Part shown: positions 41,417 through 48,836 of the stretch, piece after piece | Layout: every line of letters starts with the position of its first letter | How positions within the stretch are numbered: position 1 is the stretch's first letter | Source of the DNA: an archaeon | GTDB taxonomy: Archaea > Thermoproteota > Nitrososphaeria > Nitrososphaerales > Gagatemarchaeaceae | Length of the DNA: 64,000 bases | Assembly: GCA_021819105.1 (NCBI GenBank) | Contig: JAKASK010000001.1 | Location: 128,448-192,447, forward strand | Direction of reading: 5' to 3' | Made by a program: the position numbers and the translations under genes | The notes under the pieces: generated by a model | The model's input: the letters and a program-made list of their open reading frames with translations, nothing else | What the model was told of the DNA's origin: nothing | The model's database searches: none

Positions 41417-41911
41417 TTGACCATCTACGACCACAGGCGCACCCTGTCTTCCGCGGCCGGGTTCGACGACATATTCGAGCTCGTGAAGGCGGCCACCGAA
41501 AGGTCGCTGAAGCTGCACAGAGCAGGGCTTACGCTGGTGCTGGGGGACATACCCAACTCCGTCGGGGCGTACCACGAGATGGGCTCCAACGCCATAGTGA
41601 TGAACCGCAACATACTGAGGATCATCGAGAAACTTTCAAACTCCAGGTCGAAGAGGAACGCCTACGTGTTCATGATCCTCCTCCACGAGTACCTCCACAG
41701 CCTCGGCTACTCCAGCGACAGGCAGGTCAGGGAGCTGGGGAAGCAAATCACCGACGCCTACCTGGGCAGGAGCCACGTGGCCGGAGAGATGGCGGTGAGG
41801 CCGCTGGACCAGTTCTTCCCAGAGCTTGGCCAGCTCTCCGGGTTCAGGGACAAGGGGGAGTATCAGACCATCCGCAGGTTCGACTCTTCGAGCACTCCCT
41901 ACATCGCCTGA
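41417..41911 (+). CDS. Putative small zinc metalloprotease (HExxH)
   Basis: The 164-residue protein has VFMILLHEYLHSLGYSSD near residue 85, an HExxH zinc motif in a helix, followed by a regular helix RQVRELGKQITDAY. A third ligand is not obvious. No signal peptide or membrane segment is seen, so it is probably cytoplasmic. I do not recognise a named family. The TTG at 41417 lies 29-30 nt after GATTTAATT (41383-41391), suggesting a leaderless message; a longer frame upstream overlaps the Hsp20-like gene and is not coding-like. Confidence 0.65.
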   Translation: MTIYDHRRTLSSAAGFDDIFELVKAATERSLKLHRAGLTLVLGDIPNSVGAYHEMGSNAIVMNRNILRIIEKLSNSRSKRNAYVFMILLHEYLHSLGYSSDRQVRELGKQITDAYLGRSHVAGEMAVRPLDQFFPELGQLSGFRDKGEYQTIRRFDSSSTPYIA

Positions 41912-41922
41912 GCCGGCAATCT

Positions 41923-41929
41923 GTATATA
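41923..41929 (+). promoter_or_regulatory. TATA box of the double-permease ABC transporter
   Basis: GTATATAC is centred 35 nt upstream of the GTG at 41961, predicting a short leader of about 8 nt. It separates this operon from the metalloprotease gene. Confidence 0.6.
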
Positions 41930-41960
41930 CGCTGGAAAACGCGCCGCCCCAGCTTCGACG

Positions 41961-43562
41961 GTGACACTAGAGTTCGGACTGGTCGCCCTGGACATCGTCT
42001 CGTCCTGGGTCAGGATGATCCTGGCACTGGGGCTGAGCATCCTCTTCGCACTCGCGATCGGCATCTGGGCCGCGCGGAACAGGCGGGCCGAGGCGGTGAT
42101 ACTCCCGCTCCTGGACATATTCCAGTCCATCCCCATACTGGGGTTCTTCCCGCTCGTCATACTCGGCATCTACGGCGCCATCCCCAACTTCATAGGCGCC
42201 AACCTCGCGGTGATCGTGCTCATCTTCACGAGCATGTCCTGGAACATCGCCTTCGGGGTCTACGAAGCGGTGAAGGCCATCCCCCAGGACTACCTCGACC
42301 TCCTCGACGTCTCGAAGTCGAGCTCCTGGGAGAGGATCAAGAACCTGTACATCCCGGCCTCCATGAGCAGGATCGCCTACAACACCCAGATATCCTGGGC
42401 CGTCGGGCTCTTCTTCCTCGTCGCCAGCGAGATCATAGTCGTGGGGACCAGCAGCGGGAACGTCCAGATACCGATCGCCTACGGCATAGGGATTGGGGCC
42501 ACCTACTTCCCGGCCAACAACGACTACGCCGACTACGCACTACTGATCGGCGGCATAGTGGTGGCAGTGCTGCTGTGGAGGTACCTGTTCCTGAGGGCCT
42601 TCGCACTCTGGTCGGAGAAGTACAAGATGATGGAGGAGCCCAGGGAGCTGCACAGGGACCCCATCACCAGGTTCTACTCCTGGGTGAACCACAGGGCAAT
42701 ATCGAAGCTCTTCCTCCTTTCGCACGGCGTGGGGGGGGTGACCAGGTTCAGCTCCACCATCGCCAGGTTCCGGCGTGGACTCAAGTACGCGGTGCTGATC
42801 TTCTTCGTACTTTTCGGCCTTCTGCTATTCAGTTCGATGGCGAGCTCAGGAGACCTCGCCATCTCCAACCTGCCTTCGGCCGGCCAGGTGGTCTCCACCG
42901 AGGCGACCGTCCTCGTGGCCCTTGCGACCTCCTTCGTCAGGGTGTGGTACGTGTACGCAATCTGCGTTGCCATCGGGCTCCCGCTGGGGATAGCCATCTC
43001 CCTGAACTTCAAGCTCTATGACTCGGTCTCCCCCGTCCTCGAGGTGGTCTCCTCCATCCCTGCCCCCATACTCCTCCCCGCCATCGTCCTCGTCCCCGTG
43101 ATAGGGCACGCCCCCGAAGCGGTGGCAGCCATCGTGATCATCCTGGCGATCATCTGGTACATCATCTTCAACGTGATGGCCGGCGTGAGGACCCTCCCGG
43201 CGGACCTGAAGGAGCTGCCCAACGCCTACCACGTGGGGAGGTGGGCCGCCTGGCGGAACGTGTACATCCCGGGCGCGCTCACAGGTTTCGTCACCGGGTC
43301 GATAACAGCCATCGGGGGGGCCTGGAACGCGCTGATCATCGCCGAGTACTTCACCGAGACCCTGTCCAACGGGAAGACGATACTCCTGACCCAGGTGGGG
43401 AACGGCATAGGGAAGACCATAGTCGTCGCCACGGCGAAGGGACAGAACCTCACCCTTGCGCTGGCCATCCTTACGATGACGGCCCTCATCGTGACCTTCA
43501 ACCTGACCGTCTGGCGCAGGATCTACCACAGGGTCACCAAGCGCTACACGTATAACCGCTAG
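41961..43562 (+). CDS. ABC transporter permease, two fused NitT/TauT-type domains
   Basis: The 533-residue protein contains two BPD_transp_1 permease domains in one chain. Domain 1 (about residues 15-215) has the coupling loop SWERIKNLYIPASMSRIAYN; domain 2 (290-525) has GRWAAWRNVYIPGALTGFV and SITAIGGAWNALIIAEY. About eleven helices are visible. The type matches transporters for nitrate, sulfonates or similar anions. The ATPase follows, but no substrate-binding protein is nearby. The GTG at 41961 lies 35 nt after a TATA box; a longer frame to 41826 overlaps the metalloprotease gene. Confidence 0.85.
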   Translation: MTLEFGLVALDIVSSWVRMILALGLSILFALAIGIWAARNRRAEAVILPLLDIFQSIPILGFFPLVILGIYGAIPNFIGANLAVIVLIFTSMSWNIAFGVYEAVKAIPQDYLDLLDVSKSSSWERIKNLYIPASMSRIAYNTQISWAVGLFFLVASEIIVVGTSSGNVQIPIAYGIGIGATYFPANNDYADYALLIGGIVVAVLLWRYLFLRAFALWSEKYKMMEEPRELHRDPITRFYSWVNHRAISKLFLLSHGVGGVTRFSSTIARFRRGLKYAVLIFFVLFGLLLFSSMASSGDLAISNLPSAGQVVSTEATVLVALATSFVRVWYVYAICVAIGLPLGIAISLNFKLYDSVSPVLEVVSSIPAPILLPAIVLVPVIGHAPEAVAAIVIILAIIWYIIFNVMAGVRTLPADLKELPNAYHVGRWAAWRNVYIPGALTGFVTGSITAIGGAWNALIIAEYFTETLSNGKTILLTQVGNGIGKTIVVATAKGQNLTLALAILTMTALIVTFNLTVWRRIYHRVTKRYTYNR

Positions 43563-43580
43563 GCGGTGGGAGCCGGAAAG

Positions 43581-44366
43581 TTGTCGCAGAGCGGGCCAGG
43601 TCTTCCGCGGGGGGCTCCGGTAGTGAAGGTCGAGCACGTCAGGCTCGACTACCACAAGGAGAAGGAGCCGCTCCCGGTCCTCGCCGACGTCTCCCTGCAG
43701 GCGGGGAGGGACGAGCTGGTGGCCATCACGGGCCCGTCGGGGTGCGGGAAGTCGACCCTCCTAAGGATCGTCGCCGGGCTCATAAAGCCCTCCTCGGGCG
43801 TGGTGAGGGTCCTCGAGTCCGAGGTGAAGGGGCCCCGGGAGGACGTCGCCATGGTCTTCCAGAACTTCGTCCTGCTTCCATGGAGGACCGCCCTGGAGAA
43901 CGTGGTGTTCGGCCTGAGCTCCAGGAAGGACCTCACCGAAGTGCAGAAGCGGCAGAAGGCGCAGGAGGCCCTCGACTCGGCGGGGCTGACCGGCTTCGAG
44001 AACGTCTACCCGGGGGAGCTCTCAGGGGGGATGAAGCAGAGGGTGGGGGTCGCCCGGGCGCTGGCGACGGAGCCGAAGGTGATGCTCATGGACGAGCCGT
44101 TCAGCTCCCTCGACGACATCACGGCAGAAAGGCTGCGCGTGGAGACCCACAGCCTGCTGATCAGCCCTTCGACCTCGATCCAGTCCGTAATCCTGGTGAG
44201 CCACAACGTGGAGGAGATCATAGAGCTGGCCGACAAGGTGGTGGTGCTTTCTGGGAGGCCGGCCCACGTGGCCGGAGAGCTGACGGTTGACCTCCCCAGG
44301 CCCAGGAACAAGAAGTCCGACGAGTTCTTCAAATGGGTGGACAGGGTGTACGCGTACCTGTCATGA
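43581..44366 (+). CDS. ABC transporter ATP-binding protein, NitT/TauT type
   Basis: The 261-residue ATPase has Walker A GPSGCGKST near residue 55, Q-loop VFQNFVLLPWRTALENV, signature LSGGMKQRVGVARAL, Walker B VMLMDEPFSSLD and switch His in LVSHNVEE. FVLLPWRTALENV is typical of nitrate/sulfonate/taurine importers. The TTG at 43581 has a GGAG about 9 nt upstream; a GTG at 43566 is the alternative. It is 18 nt from the double permease and energises it. Confidence 0.92.
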   Translation: MSQSGPGLPRGAPVVKVEHVRLDYHKEKEPLPVLADVSLQAGRDELVAITGPSGCGKSTLLRIVAGLIKPSSGVVRVLESEVKGPREDVAMVFQNFVLLPWRTALENVVFGLSSRKDLTEVQKRQKAQEALDSAGLTGFENVYPGELSGGMKQRVGVARALATEPKVMLMDEPFSSLDDITAERLRVETHSLLISPSTSIQSVILVSHNVEEIIELADKVVVLSGRPAHVAGELTVDLPRPRNKKSDEFFKWVDRVYAYLS

Positions 44367-44419
44367 GCCCCGCTAGTCTGCTTAAATCACCGGGGGAGAG
44401 CGCCGTGGTGGACTTCTAG

Positions 44420-44929
44420 TTGGCAGAACCACACAGGCCGCTCCCCACCGCCCTCCTGATGCCGGGGCCCGTCAGGGCCGGCCAGGTCATCAGCCTGGTG
44501 GAGATCACAGGGAGCATAGGCGGCAAGGTCGACGCCCCGAAGCTCGCGGACGAGCTGGGGGCAGACCTGGCGGTGCTGCTCCCCATCCTCGACGCGGCGG
44601 AGATGCTTGGGCTGGTGAGGAGCGAGAAGGCGGACGTGCACCTCACGGACCTGGGGCTGAAGTTCCAGAAGACGACCAAGAACAAGGTCAGGCTCCTGAA
44701 GGAAAGGATCGCCATGATCGAGCCCTTCAGGACCGCCCTGGAGCTCGCATCCAAGGGGAGGCCGGTCACCGCTTCTCAGGTCGCAGACGCCCTTGGCGAG
44801 ATGGGCCTCCGCTGGCACTACAACCCTGAGCTCAACGAGGCGCTGGTCAAGACCCTCATGATACACTGGGCCATCTACGCCGGACTCCTGAGCTACGACG
44901 GCAAGTCTAACAGGTTCCAGAAGATCTAG
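44420..44929 (+). CDS. Stand-alone AAA-associated C-terminal domain protein (ABC-linked)
   Basis: The 169-residue protein matches the AAA-associated C-terminal domain that is usually fused to the ATPase of NitT/TauT-type transporters: GQVISLVEITGSIGGKVDAP, then LADELGADLAVLLPILDAAEMLGLV, a winged-helix-like part, and a helical second half. Here it is a separate gene with its own TATA box (CTTAAATC, 44381-44388). It may regulate the transporter or sense its substrate. TTG start. Its end overlaps the convergent amidohydrolase gene by 4 nt. Confidence 0.75.
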   Translation: MAEPHRPLPTALLMPGPVRAGQVISLVEITGSIGGKVDAPKLADELGADLAVLLPILDAAEMLGLVRSEKADVHLTDLGLKFQKTTKNKVRLLKERIAMIEPFRTALELASKGRPVTASQVADALGEMGLRWHYNPELNEALVKTLMIHWAIYAGLLSYDGKSNRFQKI

Positions 44930-46455
44930 CCGGCGCCGTAGGAGTGGACGGCGACTCCGTTGACCACGGTGGCCAGGACCCCCACCTTCCTGAGCAGCGC
45001 CGGATGCATCCCCTCGATGTCGGAGTCGAAGAGGGTGAAGTCAGCCGGGGACCCTTCCTTCAGCGCCAGTTCGTCGAAGCCGTTGGACGCCGCAAACGAA
45101 GTGTAGAGCGCCAGCGCCTGCTCCAGGGTGACGGACTCGCTGGGGACGGACCCTCCGCGGGTCATCGCCGACCACATCCCGAGCACAGGGCTCAGCGACT
45201 CGACCGGGCAGTCAGACCCGCCCGACGCGACTATCCCCTCCTCGAGCATGGACCTGAAGGGGTGGAGGTCCCTCAGACGCTCTTCGCCGAGCCTTTCAGC
45301 CGCCCAGGTGTCCGAAGTGACGAAGGAGGGCTGCACCGCGGCCCTGATGCCGTGCCTGGCCATCTTGCTCCTCAGGTCCCTGGGGACGACGCTGGCGTGC
45401 TCTATCCTGTGCCGCCGCGGGTTGCCGCCCCCGGTCACAAGGGACAGCGCCTCGACCGCCTGCTCGACAGCCCTGTCGCCGATGGCGTGCACCACGGCCT
45501 GGTATCCCAGCGAGTCGACCTTTTCGACCAGCCGTCCCAGCTCCGAGTCGGTCATGCGCAGCATCCCGGAGTTCCCCGGGTCGTCGGAGTAGGGTTCCCT
45601 CAGGGCCGCGGTCCTCGCGCCCAGCGAGCCGTCTGTGAATATCTTGACCCCGTTCAGCCTCATGCCGCCCCCGCCCGCCCCGTCCAAGAGCCGCTTCTCC
45701 TTGACGAACCCGAGGGCCTCGAAGGGGACGTAGACGCGGTAGCGGAGCGAAAGAGCCCCCGCCGCCCGGAGCCCGGCCAGGGCCGTCAGCTCCTCCCTGT
45801 ACCCCTCCGGGGAGACGATGCAGTGGAGCCCGGTGAGCCCGAGCTTCGCCGCCTCGGCGTCCACAGTCAGGAGGTCGGACCCGAGCCTCTCGGGGGCCTT
45901 CGGCACCATCCGCAGGGCGTCGACGAGCGCGGTCTCTTTCACTATCCCGGTCAGCTCCCCGCGGGGGTCCCTTTCGTACTCCGGGCCCGACCCCCGCCCC
46001 AGTCCCAACCGACGGATTGCTTCGCCGTTGAGCAGTCCGATGTGGCCGCAGATCCGTGACAGGACCACTGGGTTGGACGGGGCGACGTCGTCGATGTCTC
46101 CCCGCGAGGGCATGCTCTTGTCAGGGAACGCCTCCTGGTCCCACCCCATCCCCACCACCCACTCGCCGGGGGCGGCCCTCAGGACCCCCGAGGTGAGCCT
46201 CATTCTCAGGGCGGTCACGTTGCTGGTCCCCCTCAGGTCGACGCAGCGCTTCAGCCAGCCGTAGTCGAAGGGATGGCAGTGGGAGTCGATCAGCCCGGGG
46301 TGGAGGGAACCCCCGCTGGCTTCTATCACCTCCGCGTCGGCGGGGACGTCTGGCTCTTCGCCGCGGTAGACCCTTGCGATATTCCCCCCTTCGCAGTAGA
46401 CCGACCCCGGGGTCCCGTCCCAAAGTGTGCACCCGCGTATCAGGAGGCCGCTCAT
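44926..46455 (-). CDS. Amidohydrolase family protein (YtcJ-like)
   Basis: The 509-residue enzyme has an LHPGLIDSHCHPFDYGW metal site near residue 54, a Lys/His region FTDGSLGARTAALREPY, VHAIGDRAVEQAV near 322 and HRIEHASVVPRD near 350, then GGSDCPVES near 410 with the metal-binding Asp. This is the amidohydrolase-3 (YtcJ) group, acting on amide or similar bonds; the substrate is unknown. Its ATG overlaps the cofC stop by 4 nt, so it belongs to the F420 operon and might act on a related metabolite. Confidence 0.9.
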   Translation of the reverse strand: MSGLLIRGCTLWDGTPGSVYCEGGNIARVYRGEEPDVPADAEVIEASGGSLHPGLIDSHCHPFDYGWLKRCVDLRGTSNVTALRMRLTSGVLRAAPGEWVVGMGWDQEAFPDKSMPSRGDIDDVAPSNPVVLSRICGHIGLLNGEAIRRLGLGRGSGPEYERDPRGELTGIVKETALVDALRMVPKAPERLGSDLLTVDAEAAKLGLTGLHCIVSPEGYREELTALAGLRAAGALSLRYRVYVPFEALGFVKEKRLLDGAGGGGMRLNGVKIFTDGSLGARTAALREPYSDDPGNSGMLRMTDSELGRLVEKVDSLGYQAVVHAIGDRAVEQAVEALSLVTGGGNPRRHRIEHASVVPRDLRSKMARHGIRAAVQPSFVTSDTWAAERLGEERLRDLHPFRSMLEEGIVASGGSDCPVESLSPVLGMWSAMTRGGSVPSESVTLEQALALYTSFAASNGFDELALKEGSPADFTLFDSDIEGMHPALLRKVGVLATVVNGVAVHSYGAG

Positions 46456-47084
46456 TGTGCGGCCGCCCTGGCGAGCCTGGCGCTCTCGGTCCTGGCTCCC
46501 GACCCCGCGAGGGTCCGCAGGTCAGCTGGGGAGTCGACGTCGAACATTATCCCTTTCCGCGCGCAGACGCCGACGGTGAGCCCGAGCCGGGAGGCTCCCG
46601 CTAGGTGGTTCCAGAAGCTGTCGCTGTCGAAGCTCAGGGGGAAGTCTGGCGCCCGGGGGAAGAGCAGGGCGTTGGTCCCGTCGAAAGTGAGGGAGGGAGC
46701 CATGACCACCGTTGACCCGAGCCTCCTCAGCCTCAGCAGCGCGGCGAGGTCCGAGGCCCTCAGGAGGGGAAGGTCCGAGGGGAGCACAAGGAACTCGCTG
46801 GCCCCCCGGGCGTCTCTCACCCCGGCGAGGACCGCTGCGTTGACCCCGGAGTCGGAGCCTTCGATGACGGGGGTCGCCCCGAAGGAGCGGGCAGCGTCTA
46901 GGACACGCCTGTCAGAGGAGACCACTCTGCATGAGGCGACGAGCCCTGCCCTGGTCAGGGTAGCCATCAGCCCCCTGAACAGCGAAGCTGCGAGGGCCTT
47001 CCTTTGGCTGTCCGAGAGGACCGGCGACAGCCTCGACTTCGCGTCCGACGACTTGACCGGGACCAGCACCGCGAGGGCGGTCAA
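46452..47084 (-). CDS. cofC: 2-phospho-L-lactate guanylyltransferase
   Basis: The 210-residue enzyme activates phospholactate (or a related phosphate) with GTP in coenzyme F420 synthesis. It has the nucleotidyltransferase start LVPVKSSDAKSRLSPVLSD, LVLPSDLPLLRASDL with the metal Asp near residue 98, and GVCARKGIMFDVDSPADL. I choose the TTG at 47084, which overlaps the cofD stop as TTGA, because the longer open frame to 47156 lies inside cofD. Confidence 0.9.
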   Translation of the reverse strand: MTALAVLVPVKSSDAKSRLSPVLSDSQRKALAASLFRGLMATLTRAGLVASCRVVSSDRRVLDAARSFGATPVIEGSDSGVNAAVLAGVRDARGASEFLVLPSDLPLLRASDLAALLRLRRLGSTVVMAPSLTFDGTNALLFPRAPDFPLSFDSDSFWNHLAGASRLGLTVGVCARKGIMFDVDSPADLRTLAGSGARTESARLARAAAQ

Positions 47085-47995
47085 AGCCGGAGCAGCTCCT
47101 TCGCCAGCCTCAGCTCGTCGTCTGGGCCCCGCATCAAGGTGTCCGAGGCTTCGCACTCGACCCCGAGCGCCTGTATCTTCCTCCGCATCCCCTCGTCCTC
47201 CCTGGAGACAATGATCGCGTCGAGGAACGATGAATACAAGCCTGCGACCCCTACCGAGTCAGCCTCTCGCCCCAACGCCTTCATGAACTTCCCTGCTGGC
47301 CCGCTTATGGGGCGCCTCCCCGACATGGGCGATAGGGCGACGACCCTGGCGTCGGAGTCTGCGAGGAGCCGCCGGAGACCTGGCACCGCGAGCATCGGTC
47401 CGATGCTGGTCACTGGGTTGGCCGGGCAGAGCACCACCCGCTCTGCCTCCAGGATCGCCTCCCTGACCCTCGCGGTAGGCCGGGCAGACCTGGCCCCCTT
47501 GTATCTCACGGCAGTGACCCGGGGGAGCCCCCTTTCCCTGACCCAGAACTCCTGCAGGTGGAGGTCTCCCATGGGGGTGTCGACCCTCGTCTCCAGCTCC
47601 TGGTCGCTGGCAGGGAGCACCGGAGACCGGACCCCGAGCCCCCTGCGGACCTTCTCGGTGGCTTCTGTGAGGGTCGAACCCCTGCGCATCATCTCTGTCC
47701 TGGCCATGCAGACCGAGAGGTCCCTGTCCCCGAGGCGGAACCAGGTCTCCAGCCCGGCCCGGGCGAACATGCCCAGGGCGGCGAAGGTGTCCCCGTCGAT
47801 CCCCCAGCCGCGAGAGCTGTCGGCGATCCCCGAAAGGGTGTAACACGTGACGTCGATGTCGGGGCAGACGTAGGCGCCGTACATCCAGACGTTGTCCCCC
47901 ACGTTGGCCACCACGCTCAGGTCGATGTCGAGGCGGCTGAGCCCCCGGAGGAGCTTGGCGGACCCGGTCCCTCCGGCGAGTGCGGCGACCTTCAT
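47081..47995 (-). CDS. cofD: 2-phospho-L-lactate transferase
   Basis: This 304-residue enzyme transfers the phospholactyl group to the deazaflavin Fo to give F420-0. ALAGGTGSAKLLRGLSRL at the N-terminus, VANVGDNVWMYGAYVCPDID near residue 36 and CPANPVTSIGPMLAVPGLR near 200 are the conserved CofD segments. The ATG lies 4 nt after the cofE stop. All three genes for the late steps are contiguous; the Fo synthase (CofG/H) genes are not in the window. Confidence 0.95.
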   Translation of the reverse strand: MKVAALAGGTGSAKLLRGLSRLDIDLSVVANVGDNVWMYGAYVCPDIDVTCYTLSGIADSSRGWGIDGDTFAALGMFARAGLETWFRLGDRDLSVCMARTEMMRRGSTLTEATEKVRRGLGVRSPVLPASDQELETRVDTPMGDLHLQEFWVRERGLPRVTAVRYKGARSARPTARVREAILEAERVVLCPANPVTSIGPMLAVPGLRRLLADSDARVVALSPMSGRRPISGPAGKFMKALGREADSVGVAGLYSSFLDAIIVSREDEGMRRKIQALGVECEASDTLMRGPDDELRLAKELLRL

Positions 47996-47999
47996 GGGG

Positions 48000-48749
48000 T
48001 CACCTGAAGAGGTCCCTGCGCCTGGGCATCAACACTGACTTCACCCCCGCCTCGCCGCGGGTGTACTTCACCCCCCTCACGACCGCCGCTGGTATCCCGT
48101 CGAGCTTGCCGGCCGCCAGCTCTGCGGCGCCAGCGATCTCGTCCGCGACCGCCGGCTCGGTCACCCTGAGCGCGTAACCGTAGCTGTCCCTCCGGCCGGC
48201 GTATCGGACCAGGGGGACTATGCCCGAGCAGCCTATGGCCACGTCGGTCTGCCCCCTCCTCCAGGGCCTGCCGAAGGTGTCGGTGACGACCACCGCGAGC
48301 CTGGCGCCGGACTTCGCCTCCAGGGACCTCCTGATCCGCCTGGCGCTCCTGTCCGGGTCCACGGGGAGGAGCACGGCTAGCCCCACCCCGGCGTTGGACT
48401 GGTCCACGCCGGAGTTGGCGCAGACGAACCCGTGCCTCGTCTGGGTGATTATGACGCCGTGCCCCGAGCGCACGACCCTGACCGCCTCCCTCAGTATGAG
48501 CTCCACCAGCCTCGGGTCCTTCCCCTCCTTCCTGGCGAGCGCCCTCGCCCGGCGCGAAGGCTCCACCTGGGAGAGGCTGACGACCCTCCCCTCCGCCTTG
48601 GAGACCGCCTTCTGCTTGACCACGACGACGTCCCCGTCCATGAGCGACTCCCCGACCTTCGCCAGGGACCCGACGATGAGCTCGCCGAGGTCTGAACCCT
48701 TCCGGATCTCCGGGATGCCGGGGACCGGGAGGACTTCTATCCGGTTCAA
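48000..48749 (-). CDS. cofE: F420-0:gamma-glutamyl ligase
   Basis: This enzyme of about 249 residues adds the glutamates to F420-0. Conserved segments include DGDVVVVKQKAVSKAEGR near residue 45, VCANSGVDQSNAGVG near 118, VVVTDTFGRPWRRGQTDVAI near 165 and GIPAAVVRGVKY near the end. The TTG at 48749 opens the family fold and lies 31 nt after CTTTATCG, so it is leaderless; the frame to 49052 is antisense to mrp and not real. It heads the operon cofE-cofD-cofC-amidohydrolase and is divergent from mrp. Confidence 0.95.
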   Translation of the reverse strand: MNRIEVLPVPGIPEIRKGSDLGELIVGSLAKVGESLMDGDVVVVKQKAVSKAEGRVVSLSQVEPSRRARALARKEGKDPRLVELILREAVRVVRSGHGVIITQTRHGFVCANSGVDQSNAGVGLAVLLPVDPDRSARRIRRSLEAKSGARLAVVVTDTFGRPWRRGQTDVAIGCSGIVPLVRYAGRRDSYGYALRVTEPAVADEIAGAAELAAGKLDGIPAAVVRGVKYTRGEAGVKSVLMPRRRDLFR

Positions 48750-48836
48750 GCCTCTCGCCCGGGGCGGTTTCAGGTGCGATAAAGGCTCTGCCGCAGGGGG
48801 TATGTTTTTGACCCCCCGAACGGGTGTAGCCAGAGG

